Source of the DNA: Rhytidiadelphus loreus
Lineage: Eukaryota; Streptophyta; Bryopsida; Hypnales; Hylocomiaceae
DNA length: 64,000 nucleotides
Assembly: GCA_947034895.1 (NCBI GenBank)
Contig: OX344762.1
Location: 48,711,087 to 48,775,086, forward strand
Direction: 5' to 3'
A program made the translations under genes and the position numbers. The notes under the pieces were generated by a model, which saw only the letters and a program-made list of their open reading frames with translations, ran no database searches and had not been told where the DNA came from. Below are positions 22,001 to 33,837 of the stretch, piece after piece; the first letter of the stretch is position 1, and the number at the start of each line of letters is the position of its first letter.

Positions 22001-23135
22001 TGGAGCTTCTTGGGTCGGTCATGTTGCACGCCACTGACTCTTCTTGACTCTTCTTGACGCTTCTTGCCTTAGTTCCGCTAATACGATCTAATAAGACAAC
22101 CTAACCTTCTTTGTCTTCCTTTGGAGTGGTTTTTAACCATCTTTTGCAGCAGCCAAGTCGGGGTTCTCACTCTCCTATATAAACTCGTCCTCTTCAATGT
22201 GAACCTCCACTGACAGTCCACACTACTACCACCACCACCACGCAGCTGGCAAAATCTCGCACTGCTGGACTTCACCAAGGTGTATACATGTCCGAATCTC
22301 GCACTGCAGGCAGCTTCTCTTCCAAAGAAGGTAGCTTGGGGGCCAAAGCGTGTACAGGTCTCAACCTCGATGTTTTCCAGTTTCTTGCTTGACTGTGGAG
22401 GATATTGGCAGTTAACTTAATTAGCTAGAGATCTTGATATGAGTCACGCACTGTCATAATAATTGTTGTCATTCCAAGTTATATATTGTACTAACAGTAT
22501 ATGTTCTTTCTTTTGAAACAAATGAAACTTAACGAAATTTCATTGCTGAGGGCAAAATACAAGCCCACCAGCCACAAGTGACCTGGCGCCGGGAAGAACC
22601 AGACAAACAGTAAGTTATATGTTATGGTTCCAGGTCGAGCTCCCTCAAAACATCCGATTCCCTAGCTCTCCTAATCACTGAGAGAGCCTGCCGTTTTGTT
22701 GTAGCTACGCCATGTACGTGACAGAGGCCAAAAATTAAGTATTGCATATATCATCTGACTACAATTAATAGAGACTGGAATATATAAATGGATAATCGTA
22801 AATCACTGAAATGACTGAATGATCTCTCTTATACCATAACTTAGCTGCCACAGATAAGCCCAATAAACACATATAATGTAACACACATTCAAGAGGAAGC
22901 AGGTGCTTACAACGACACAATTTTCACAACATTTTGAAGTGAAATTTTCACAACATTTTCCAACAAGTTTACAAACGACATGTTTTTAATTATGAACATC
23001 CCCGTGTCCTTCCAAATTGCTCGAGATCCCCACTTGGCTTAAGTAGTAGTTTGGTGCCGCACTGACTGATGAGCGAGGAGATGTAGTTTTAAGTTGAAGA
23101 CTGGATGCCCACCGCTTGGGGTCCATGGCCCGGCC
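22001..23135. other. Intergenic; region 3' of the FAH gene
   Basis: No gene is supported. A TATATAAA at 22176-22183 sits in a less AT-rich stretch (22060-22400) and could be a core promoter on the plus strand, but no convincing coding sequence follows. The last part, 22900-23135, would hold the hydroxylase 3' UTR. Confidence 0.35.
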
Positions 23136-26060
23136 TTAAGTTTTCCGTTTTGTGGGTGGAAGAGTGTTAAACACGATGTCCCAGAAAGGGCTCGTCACTC
23201 CAAAGCTGAAATTGTGCATCTGAGTTTTGAAGTGATGGTTGGAATGGTCTTTCTGGGATTCACAATGAAAAAACAAAACAAAAACAATAAAATATAAGTA
23301 GCCAGCATATAATGATCTTCTGTTGTTATTAATCACCACACATGTGGTGAATTGTGGCCAAGATATGACAGCCCTAAATTATTCTGGAAGAGCAGGTTTG
23401 CCTACCCACGATCTAGTTATCTAGGGTATTTCACTTTTCTTTTTTTTAAAATAACTTCTAAACTCCTCAGAGTTCAGATTTTGGATGATAAATAGACTAT
23501 TTCAAGGTGATGTTTTGCCCTAATGATTTCTCATTCTTCCGAAGTAATGCTTAAATCTTAACAAAATAACCTTTTGTTATGAACAATTCTATAAAATTGA
23601 GGTAGATCATATATTGCATAATATGCACGATTTTGAAAAATGTTTTTTGCTGACCTTCGCCACCAGGCTACAAGAATTAATAGTTGGAGTCGGTAGTAAC
23701 ACACCTTCATCTTGTTGAGACGGTCCGAAAATGCGGTGCCGAAATGGAGAAAGTAGTGAGTGAGGTCATACAAAATGTAACCAGTGAGAATTCCACCGAA
23801 TACTGAAGAGCACAAAGCTGGAGATGGGATGATGACTTGCAACAAACACCACATCTGCATAGCCACCATGTCCAACAATCCAAGGCAAAGGAATTCAACA
23901 CTAGCTGTGCATTCCTCCAAAAATTACACTATTTGAAGCAAAATTAGGAATTACACCATTAATCATCAAAAAACAAAAAGAACTCAAGACACATGTGTAT
24001 AATTGTTCAGAAATGGTGCTTAATATGACTTACACGTACGTCGATCATAATTATGCAGAGGTCATATCAACTTATATGGACATGAGACTTACGGGGATGG
24101 CAATGCCAAGAGTGAAGAGAGGTGGAAACACAAGCCGGTCCGAGTCCATGGGATGCTTGTGGTGAAATCCGTGGATAACGTAATGAATGGTATTCGGCCT
24201 GCACAATTATACAGTACTCAACCAACATGAGCCTGGGCTCCAAATTCTTGAATAAACGTGACTCTGATTGATTAGTGCAACCCTAAACAGAGAACTGTAG
24301 AAACTTGATCACTAAGCATTCAAAAGCTAGTACCTGACCTACATTTGTTTCAGTATAATTGCAAGCAATGCCTTGATATGCTTTCACTTAGGGTTTAATT
24401 TCAATGTTTATTTGGAAGTGAAGTTATGCCTTATCTATGTCACTTTATAGCAAGCGATATTTACATTTCACACATTCGATTGGAAGAGTTGAGACTAGCA
24501 AATGAGGTTATATATAAACATATTAAACTTGAACGAAACGAAGTTACGCCGTCTGATTGGGAGTGACCGTTTACCAGTAACTGGAAGTTTTCATGTGGAA
24601 CAAGAAGCGATGCAGGAGATACTCGGTTAAAGTCCAAGCCAACACTCCAGCAAGGAAGACGGGAAGCACCAAATGTGGTGCAAGTCCTTCCGAGACGGCC
24701 TTCGCTTGGAACAGCAGTGCCACGGGACCCCAAATCATTGGTATCATCCACCACTTGGCTTTGGTCGCCATCTGCACAGTCCATGTCGTATTCTATGGAT
24801 TTTGTGGCCCGGGAGAATTTTTTGTGAAAATAATCGCATCTTTTTTGACTCCAAATCTTCCTCAATTTCACACAAATTGATCCGGGGACGGTGCAGTGTC
24901 GAAAATAGGTATACTACTTGCCAATCTAATATGGAGAATCAATGCACTCCATTTGCAAATAATTTGTACGTGATCTTATCATAACCCTCGATCTTTCAAC
25001 AACATTCAGGTACATCCAAAGAATTTAGAATGTTGTGTGTATACATTGACGGGACAATTCTTACATGACTGCCAAGTTGTGAACACATTTGACAGAAGCC
25101 CATTTATCTCCAGGGGCACTCCCTCGATTCAGTGCAATTGGACAAGGTGATAAGTGTAATATAAAACAGAGAAACAAATCGATTTTGAAAGCTTTAAAAG
25201 GTAAGGAAGGGCTTCCCCCACGGCACCTCAAGCAGATTGCTTTCGAAGAATCGAGGGCTTTCTTTGCGCATCACAGGCTGGTGCACCCAGTCGTCATAAT
25301 CTGCTCCCAGATGGCCCACCTGAGAAGAAGATCGTTCACCGTTCACAAAGATCAGTAGGGCCCAAATTTGAGGAATATTCACCAATTCAGTGAGATTTTT
25401 TCCTTGCAATTAGTGTGTACTACATTGGACTCAATTCTTCTTCTACTCGGGACGTAGTGTGCCCTCCCTTGCGTAAAAATACCCAATTTCAAACGGAAAT
25501 CCTTGAACTTCATGTGCTCAGTCTACATCGTCACGTACACCGACTTGCACTCAAGGACCAAATAAATTTCAGCTGCCAGTTCGTACGTCATCCAATAATA
25601 GCATCGCATTCAGTTTGCGCGAATAAATAACGAATAATTTTTTTTTAATTATTCGTTACAGAAGCTCTCTAATTAAAAATGTCTTGATCTGTTATTTTTG
25701 TCAACTGACTGTCTACAGTAGAGTTCAAATTCAAAAAAGTCTATTGCAGTTACAGTAACAACGGTTACAGTACTTTCACGAACGTAGCTGGTCCGGCGTT
25801 CTCAATTGTGGCTACCTTTTGTAATGAACACCGTCTTTTAGCAAGAAATTTTATAGCTGCCTACCAAAAATGTGAATGAAATTATGTTCCATTTGGAGTT
25901 TTAGCACACTTAATTAGCAGGGATTGGTTTTAGCTACTATCTAGAGCTAATTATGAAAATCATATTGCATAAATATTAGTTCTAACCAGTAGTCACTTAC
26001 TTGAGCAACGATGGGCTTGGTCATGTCCACGCTGTTTTTGACAATGGGCTTCGAACTCAT
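23136..26060 (-). CDS. FAH1: Fatty-acid 2-hydroxylase (dihydroceramide fatty acyl hydroxylase, FAH type)
   Basis: Six exons on the minus strand: 26060-26001, 25319-25227, 24771-24575, 24198-24093, 23854-23705 and 23252-23136. All junctions are GT-AG. The exons join in phase to 240 residues, against 237 in Arabidopsis FAH1. Recognisable segments are VGHLGADYDDWVHQPV, TEYLLHRFLFHMKTSSYW, IHGFHHKHPMDSDRLVFPP, YDLTHYFLH and KDHSNHHFKTQ with FGVTSPFWDIVF. The histidine boxes HX4H, HX2HHX2H, HX3H and HX2HH, which ligate the di-iron centre of this membrane family, are all present. Hydrophobic spans flank them. There is no cytochrome b5 domain, as in other plant FAHs, which use a separate b5. The enzyme 2-hydroxylates very-long-chain acyl groups of ceramides in the ER. 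The start follows homology (MSSKPIVKN...); the same frame stays open further upstream. It looks functional and is the only complete unit of the duplicated locus. Confidence 0.93.
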
Positions 26061-27440
26061 CTTGTCCACCGATCGATCTCGTTCCGTGTCCAGAAGAGCC
26101 GTCATGACTCCTTTAAGTAATGTTATTACCTGCTGCAGCACAGCTCACGACCGACATCAATCTATGCCCACTTCTTTGTACAAATACAATCATAACTCTG
26201 CTAGCTGGAACAGAATTGAAGGCAAACTGAAACTAAAGAACAAAACTCAGTTTGGAACGTGATTCCAGATTTTCGCTTCCAATTCTATCAACAGACTGGA
26301 GTCAGAGTGTTGGAAATTGAGTCCTGATTGATGCTTCATTAGAGCGGAAATTGTTCCAATCCGTCAGCTGTATAAATCCCTGGAATGATCCCTCAGTGCT
26401 TATGATGCAGTTCCAATTGAAACGACACTACAAATTTTGCACGTTTTGATTTTCAGTAAAGATGGACTGGTTCAGGCCGGAAATGCAAAGTGTTTTGAAA
26501 CCCAAATGTTTTGGAGCATTCGATACATTCAACTGTCCAGTTCACTGATAACAAACTGTCGTTAGGTTGTTGAGTTACGCTGCCACATCCACTGAAGGCT
26601 ATATATCTACCTCAATATTTCAACAATCGTCTACCCATGAGCACTCAAGTTTATGGACTTCCACATGAGTTTCTTACCCTGTATTGAACTCAAGATTAAT
26701 TTTTCGGACTAGTTGTACGTCTTGTATTTTCACATTCAGAACCACGGCAATCAGTGAAAACATTCTCAAAATCCCTGTTTGAGACTGTCTAGCTGACCCT
26801 CGAGCTCTTCACCTCACCATCATTCCAATTTCATGGAATGAATCTAAATAGAATTAATAAGCAGAGCGTCAATTTTGTTAAATTGGCGATATTCGCTCTT
26901 CGCAAAGGTCTCATTTCTGGCCACAAACTAGGTCTGGTATAGATTTGGGGATCAGGAGGCGCGTCCTGAACGGCGCCAGAGTAAAGGAATATCGTCAATT
27001 AACGAAATTGACGTTGCAGTGCAGAGAGGCTCCCATTTTGCTGCGCCTGGAACTACCCTGGGATTTCATGACTCCCCAAATTATATGTATTCCCTAGTTG
27101 AAGGCATAACTAATTTACAGTACGTTGCTAATTAACATTACCTCGAAATCAACGTCGCGTCGAAGATGGAATACGCCTTGAATATGCACCAACATGTGCA
27201 GGAACCTTAACAGCAATAGCTTGGACGCGCGGTTCTGTAGAATTGAATGTTTCTCATGTTCAAAGAATCACAAGTTTGTAGACACTCGATCGATCTCGCT
27301 CAAAATACATATGTAATATGAATTGAAGCTTCCTCACACCGAATTGAAGCTGCTATTCAAGCAAACTGGGAGATATATATATCGACCGAGCGAGCTTACC
27401 TAGTGACCTAGCCTCCGGATCGGATGAAGAATGGGAATTG
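26061..27440 (-). promoter_or_regulatory. Upstream region of the FAH gene (5' UTR and putative promoter)
   Basis: This is the sequence directly upstream of the hydroxylase start. No TATA box is assigned with certainty. The distal part, 26319-27430, is shared with unit 1 (1-1075), so it has been duplicated with the locus. It carries a private 151-bp MITE at 26865-27015. The extent and function of the promoter are inferred from position only. Confidence 0.4.
26865..27015. mobile_element. 151-bp MITE upstream of FAH
   Basis: The ends AGCGTCAATTTTGTTAAATT and (reverse complement of the right end) AACGTCAATTTCGTTAATTG form a terminal inverted repeat extending to CGATATTC on both sides. GCAG flanks both ends (26861-26864 and 27016-27019). 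The unit-1 copy at about 555-575 lacks the insert, so the insertion is polymorphic between duplicates. The element class is not assigned. Confidence 0.75.
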
Positions 27441-29129
27441 AAGGACTGGTGCCAGTGTACGATCATACATATATCACATGGACAGGAGCGAGCTAGCTAG
27501 ATTGTGTAGACCTGTATATATATTCTTCTGCACTGGGTATGTTTGAAGAGAATTCTGGCATGGCGTTATTATATAGATGGAGATCTTTTGCAATTGGAGA
27601 CAATGGTGTCGCAGGGGACTGAAAGTCCGAAAGGCTTCCACCCAAACCATTGACGGACACACACCTGAAATCAATGCAGGTCACGATCAGCCCTTTGGAG
27701 CCTTAAGTTTGTAGTCAACCATGCAAGTCCCGTAACTAAGTATACTAATTTTCTCGACCCAGGCAAATGTAGGAAATGATATAGCGACTGAGGGTGCGCA
27801 CTGGTTCTAAAGTTCTAAAGTTGTGCTGACAAATGAAAGTGAAACATGTGTTAAAAGCACTAGTGGAATGTAATTCCAGTACTAGAATTTACAATGTGTA
27901 ACAGCATTTGTAGCAACATTTGAACAGGAAACACAAATAATTGATTTTGGTAACTGACATTCAACTTCAATACGCGAACAACGTTATATTATATGAACAT
28001 GTCTGGTGAAAAAATGATGCGTGTTTACTAAAGTAGATTCCAATATCTTCAATTTTTTCTGAGAAAATGGACGTTATTAAAGCATCTTCCAAAACGTTGC
28101 TAAAATGTTGATACAGATGCTTTTAAACGTTGCTTTAAACGTTGCTAAAGCAACTTCCAAAATGTTGCAGTGCTATAATGTTGCTATGGATGTTTCAAAT
28201 GTTGCCAAATCCTCCATATTCTAGTAATAATACGTTTGGGGGTCCATCATTCTTAAGAAATCATTCCTTTTCTCTTACTAGTAGAACTCTATACATATAT
28301 ACAAGTAGTAGCATTCTAAAGTCTGTGACGTAGGAATTTAAATAATTTTGAAACAATAAAAACCTACAAAAGATTGTACTGAATATCATATGAAAAGAGG
28401 CGTACAAGAACAACACATAATTATTTATTAGCCTAAGGGTATATACATAGAGATAGTTACTTGTGAATAGCCACTTGTTTTAATATGTTTCCAATGGCCC
28501 ATGGCTGCTTTTTCAGGTACTGTATTGATTAATTACAACATTCTTTGTATGTTGAGTATATGATAAAAATCGCTTTCATGTTTACAATGAACCGAGTCCG
28601 GAACACTGTCTGAGGAGCTCCCTCACAAATTAATGCAGTTTATTATACTGAAATTTCTTTTTCATATCCGCGCAATTATAATGCAATACTGAGAAACCAC
28701 AGAAAAGTAATTTATCCAGTAGTAGACGGAAAAATTACAGTAAGAATTGAAATTCAAGCGGTGGAGGTTTACTTCAGTTATTAACCAAAAATAGGAACCG
28801 AGAATCCGACGTAAAGGCAACACGCAGTTTGACAGAACATCACTTACGTTACTTATTAGTCGAGTACGTGGTCCGGAGTCGAGGTGTGTCGATCATTGAG
28901 TGACTGCAGAGTAGAAAGTTTACTGATTATCATTCGCTGATATTAATTTCAACATGATCTAGACCAGTTAATGAGATAAGATATCTTATCATGGTCCAAG
29001 TGAACTCCCCAGTCGGTCAAGTTATTTACCTGCAAAACAACCTTTCTTTTTCTTTCTTTTTAACACATGGACAATTTCCATTGATACAAGGAACCAGAGG
29101 ACCACTGCACGGCGTCACCGGCGAAAGCA
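27441..29129. other. Intergenic region beyond the FAH upstream sequence
   Basis: No gene is supported. Around 28050-28210 there is a cluster of about nine A(C/T)GTTGC heptamers (AACGTTGCTAAA, AATGTTGC). The rest is unremarkable AT-rich sequence; open frames are below 70 codons with no motif. Confidence 0.35.
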
Positions 29130-29400
29130 TTTTTCATGCAAAACAACTTTGATGCCGCTTTCAATTGGGTCGTGATATGGACACTGTTGTAAGTTTTCAA
29201 TGGAGCTGGTGGGAGTCTGCCGTGAAAGGAATGGAGTTCCTTTTAATTTTCTCCAAATGAATGACAGATCTCGGTTGGTGTCTTTTAAGACTGAAATTGT
29301 ACTCTACAATCTGCGACTGATTGAGTATGCTTGGCATGAGAATTCATTTGGACTCGGTGGTAAAAGCTGGGATGTTCATAACATTGTTTGCTAATGAGGT
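29130..29400. repeat. Distal end of FAH duplication unit 3
   Basis: It matches 16605-16810 through CAACTTTGAT.GATGCCGCTTT, GGGTC(A/G)TGATAT, TCAATGGAGCTGG, GACTGA.TTGAGTATGCTT and TGGACTCGGTGG. This shows that the duplicated unit extends at least 3.3 kb upstream of the hydroxylase start. Confidence 0.7.
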
Positions 29401-29511
29401 GAGTGTCGTTTTTTCATCCTTGAAAAGAGGAGTCATCCACAAAATTGCCTTATTAAGTGCCTCCTTGACGGCACCTCCAATCCTTGAATCCACTAACAAG
29501 TCCCTCCTCTA

Positions 29512-29660
29512 ATAAAATTATAGAGGTTTGCATGGAGTTGGCAAATCATCATGGTTGCCAAAGCACTTTGCACTCCAAATTTGGCCAAATTTGGAGTGCA
29601 AAGTGCTTTGACAAACATGATGATTTGCCACTCTCCATGCAAACCTCTATAATTTTTTGT
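29512..29660. repeat. About 149-bp near-perfect hairpin
   Basis: The left arm AAAATTATAGAGGTTTGCAT, through AAAGCACTTTGCACTCCAAA, is mirrored by TTTGGAGTGCAAAGTGCTTT, through ATGCAAACCTCTATAATTTT. There are only a few mismatches, and the apex is TTTGG|CCAAA. The size and pairing resemble a young miRNA or siRNA precursor or a fold-back MITE. It sits just outside the duplicated FAH segment and is absent from the unit-2 copy. Confidence 0.85.
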
Positions 29661-30219
29661 GTTTGAGCTAACTTTGAAGCGGTTTATTTTCATTATCCCA
29701 TGTCTAGATTTAAGTTTTCTTGAACTTGTGCAAAGTTCTTTTTGAATGACTGTGCTTCCATTCATGAAAATTCCAAGTTCTAATTCTAAACCTGCAGTCA
29801 ATCAAAAGTTAGAGAGGCAAATTCCGGACGCTCTTCAACAATCCACCAGTTGGAAATTTATTTCCAAGTTGATGCTCTTTACTGATGACTACTAACGGTA
29901 CCTTCACACCTGCCAATTAAGTTACTTAGAGACTTTCAGAGGCCGGTTTGAAAGGTTCTGAGTTTCTAGCTGACGACCAGTGTCGGTCTTCCACTTTCTC
30001 TCTCAGTCGGGAGTTTTGTTGGTTGCAAAGTTCTTCCGTACTCTGACAGCAACGACAGATGGAAAAATCGTTTCTCAACTATTTGAGGCGCGAAAAACGA
30101 AAGGTGCATGACTTCACATAAGCTTAACTTAACAGTCGGAACGCGCTTGCTGCCATCTCAGTGGGAGTCAGGGTAGCAGCACCTAAAATTGTCTGCATAT
30201 TAAAGGAATGAGGTTTCAG

Positions 30220-30448
30220 TTAACCCCTTAACGCCTCAATCCTTTTTCAAATTTTGGCACATTTTTGCTTATATCTTTGTATAATAATACCATTTATCAA
30301 AATTTCATGAAATTGGGCATAAAAGAAGGTTGTCTTTTCAAGATTCAAGTGTTACATTGGATGAATGAGAAGGTAGGTGGATGAAACAGTGCTTGCAAGC
30401 CCTCTGTTCATTATCCAGAATATGGAAGTCGCAGCGCTTCAGGGTTAA
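30220..30448. mobile_element. TTAA-bounded MITE, 229 bp (copy 1)
   Basis: The left end is TTAACCCCTTAACGCC and the right end, read as complement, is TTAACCCTGAAGCGC. The interior (GGCACATTTTTGCTTATATC, TTGTCTTTTCAAGATTCAAG, GTTACATTGGATGAATGA) is shared with the copy at 38979-39206. No coding capacity. Confidence 0.82.
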
Positions 30449-33111
30449 TTGGTTCCTATCGTCAAACTGTAAATTTTTTTTTAAGTAGCCTTGTTGCTAA
30501 TCAAGAGGGGATTCGAGATTCTCTTTAAATGCATATTTTGGACACCGTATGAAAAAACTATTAATTTTTTTTTTAAGTGCTGGAAAAATAGGGGTATCCA
30601 AAATTGACTCGAGGCTCTCATGAATAGAGGCTATATATTTTATGCCAAAATCTGTAGGGGTGGGTTTTGTCGAGTAGTAGCTATTTGCCTAAAATAGCTA
30701 AAAGATTTTTTGGGGGTCAAATTTCAACAAATATTTAGTTACAAATTAGCAAAAAATAGATGTCGTGATGTGAGCCAATTACTAGTTAAAAATAGGCATC
30801 TATACATTTTTGTGTTAGTTCTAAAATTGTGGATTAGGAAGCTTGCAAAAACATAAGTGGTGAGCAACAAAGAATCTTGAATATTTAGGTAAGATTCAAC
30901 AAATGTGAGTAACTGAGTATGTAACACCTATGATTCAAATTTAGTGACAATTTCTATTATATTTTGACGATTTTAGTTCTATTTTTGTGCCTCTTATTAA
31001 AAAATTGCAATATATTTTGATATTTTGACCTATGTGAATGATAAAAGAGGTATGAAATTAAAGCACTTGTATGAAATTAAACATTATTAGATAAACATCA
31101 ACAAATACCATTACCAAGGAAATATGCTTATATAATAAAGGCTTCCTACTTTACAGTAGAATTAAATGCAAATCAAGGTTAATGGTTGGAGGCCTTCATA
31201 CAATATGAGACGGCTTGAGTGTTTAGACTAAACTTGAGTTAATTAACAAAAACAATATGAGATTGGGAACCACTTTGCACCCTCGTTTGCACCATTTCAA
31301 GCACTTGCCTCATTGTAGGGATTGGTTGGCTCAAAACCAAGGAGTATAAAATCCTATTATATTCAAGTACTTGTATATTATAAGTATGTAGGTGTTGATT
31401 GCAAGATTCCACTTGTACTCGTGGTTTTCATCACCCACCATATTGAAATACAAGTGGAAATATTGCAGCATTACAACAAAACTTTCAAAACTTTACTTGT
31501 TGGCTAACAACTAAAATGGAATTGACATATCCACAATGATCCAATTATCTAGTAAAGCACAAAGCATATTAACCATTCCATCCACCAACATGACAATATA
31601 TGAAATTTTCAAATCACAAATAAAGAGAGGAACTCTATTACATTAATTAGTGCAAAAATTGGTGATCATTTTCTAGAAGGGCTTGAAGTTTGACCTAGTG
31701 ACACATGAGATGAAGCTACTAAATTTTCTATTTGAATAACTATTGTCTTCTTCAAAGAATTTAGGATTCTCTACATTCAATCATTTGCAAATACCAACGT
31801 CATAGAGAACTCGTTTTCTTTTGAGAATTGGCCTGACAATTCTTTGATGAACAAGTTAGCAACTGTTTCAATGTAGCATGGTGGAGTTTTAGGGCTACTT
31901 GAGCTATCTAGGCCTACAATAACTCATTTAAAGTGTGTCATTGATACATATGAGTGATGGAAAATTAATGCATGTCTTCTGCAACATGAAATACAAAAAC
32001 AATTATCAATCTAGATTAGTAGTGTAAAATTTAGGTGGAATGAGAAAAAGAGAAGAAGCTTAAAGGCCAAAATTATATACAATTTGGTCGTTGCAAAAAA
32101 CACTTGCAATTTTTGTCTCAAAACTATCTAGTTTTGTAAGTATTGTGGTTTTTGAAATAATTTTTTTAAATGAAATAAAATATGGATAATTTGTAAAACA
32201 TTCTAAATAGTATGTGAGTGAAAATTTAGGTGTAAATAAATTTATTTTTAAAAGTTATGGAAAATGCCTAGAAAATAGATTATTTGATGTTTTATTTTAG
32301 AAAATAATATAAATAATATAAATAAATAAACTAAAAAAACAATTTTTCCTAATTTGAAGATGCTCCTTTTCAACCATTTGCATCTTTGGGGAAAAAATGA
32401 GTGTTCTTTACACTTGTAGGTAGTACACTTTGAGCACATGTGGAAGTTGGAAACTTTATTATCTTAGAAAATCTCTTCGTAAGCTTGTGTGACTTTAGTA
32501 GAATCCCTTGTATCCCAATTTTGACCTTTGAATTCTAATTTTTGGGTGGAAAATAATACTAACCCCCACCCCCACCCAATGGCTAAGGTAGACATCCAAT
32601 CAAGGGCAATTTAAAAAAATAGTAAACTAATTTTAAGAAGTTAGAAAAGATTGTTCAATGTCTCCAACTACTACATGTACCTTCATTTCAAATTTCATAA
32701 AAATCGGACATATGACACACAAGCAATGAATGAAAACCCCTCTTTTTGAGGCCCAAGGGAACAAAAAAAGGACAAGTGTTTTTTGCAACAACACAATGAA
32801 TGCAAATTTGTTTAATCTTTGTAGTTAGCCTATCTTTGTCATTGTCCTTAAACTCAACCAAGGCACATCACTTTTCATTCTTGCCATCAATCAAAGGCAA
32901 TTTCCTTCTTAGAGTCTCCAAGGCACCTTTGAAGATGATAGCATCAGACTCAAGAATCACAAAATGACACCCCAAGTTGCAACATGCATGAACCAAAGCT
33001 TTTGCTCCAAAAAAATTGATCATCACCAAAAAAAAGACTTATCCTCTTGCTCCCTTCTAGGGCACAACAAGTTATTCATAAGCTACAACTTCATCATGCT
33101 AGAGTTATGAA
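30449..33111. other. AT-rich intergenic sequence without supported gene
   Basis: Open frames are below 66 codons and show no motif. The segment 32820-33110 is slightly less AT-rich and could be an old coding remnant, but nothing is recognisable in it. Confidence 0.4.
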
Positions 33112-33566
33112 GTAAGTTGAAACACCCATTACCGTTCTGCAGCCCAATTCCATCAATAGACCAGCCCAATTCCGTCACCAATTTTGGCCCCAATTCCGCC
33201 TAAAATCCCCCCCAATTCCCTTCCTTTTATGACAAAATCAGAGAATTCTATGACAAAATCAAGGATTTTATGACAAGAAGGGGTTGCATGTCACTCCATT
33301 AATAGAAAATATCTAGTACTTGATTAGGCGGTAATGGGTTGTTTAGGGGACAATTTTGACCTCACTCTATAAGCCGTTTTGTAATTTCAGGGCTGACCAC
33401 TTCAAAAATTCACAGAAATTACAATTTTAATAGGAAAATTATAATTCCACTTAGGTTTGATTTGTGAAACAAAAACACACCTCTGAAAAATACATGCCCT
33501 TCTTGAAATTAACCACAAGATAGTCAGATTGTAAATCAGGGGGGTGATAGGTAGTTCTACCTTAAG
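33112..33566. mobile_element. AGGTAG-family element, eroded
   Basis: The segment 33395-33566 is the reverse complement of 1529-1690 (AAGGTAGAACTACC.ATCACC, TTTTTCAGAGGTGTG, AAGTGGAATTATAATTTT, GTAATTTCTGTGAATTT). The left edge GTTGAAACACCCATTACCG resembles the right end. CAATTCC-rich repeats (CCCAATTCC about five times) fill 33145-33215. No coding sequence. Confidence 0.55.
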
Positions 33567-33837
33567 TTGTTTTTTCTAAAATTGGTTCAGATAGAATTGA
33601 ATCTTGATTTAGGGTAAGAGAAAAATTTGAATCCACATATGTATCTGCACAAGAAGCATGGACAAAAAGTAAAATCTAAAATATTTTTGACTTCTAGAAG
33701 AAAAAAATCCAACTATTAAGACATTGACCCACAAACACTTGAAAAATGAAAAAAAAATAGCTCTACCTTATACAATCACTACCTTACACAATCACAAAAA
33801 GGCTATTCTAGAATCTAGAGGTCCTATGTGTGTTGGA

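Noticed and set aside
22176..22183. TATA box of a nearby plus-strand gene
   Set aside because: TATATAAA is there, but no credible coding sequence follows within 900 bp. Mentioned only in the region note.
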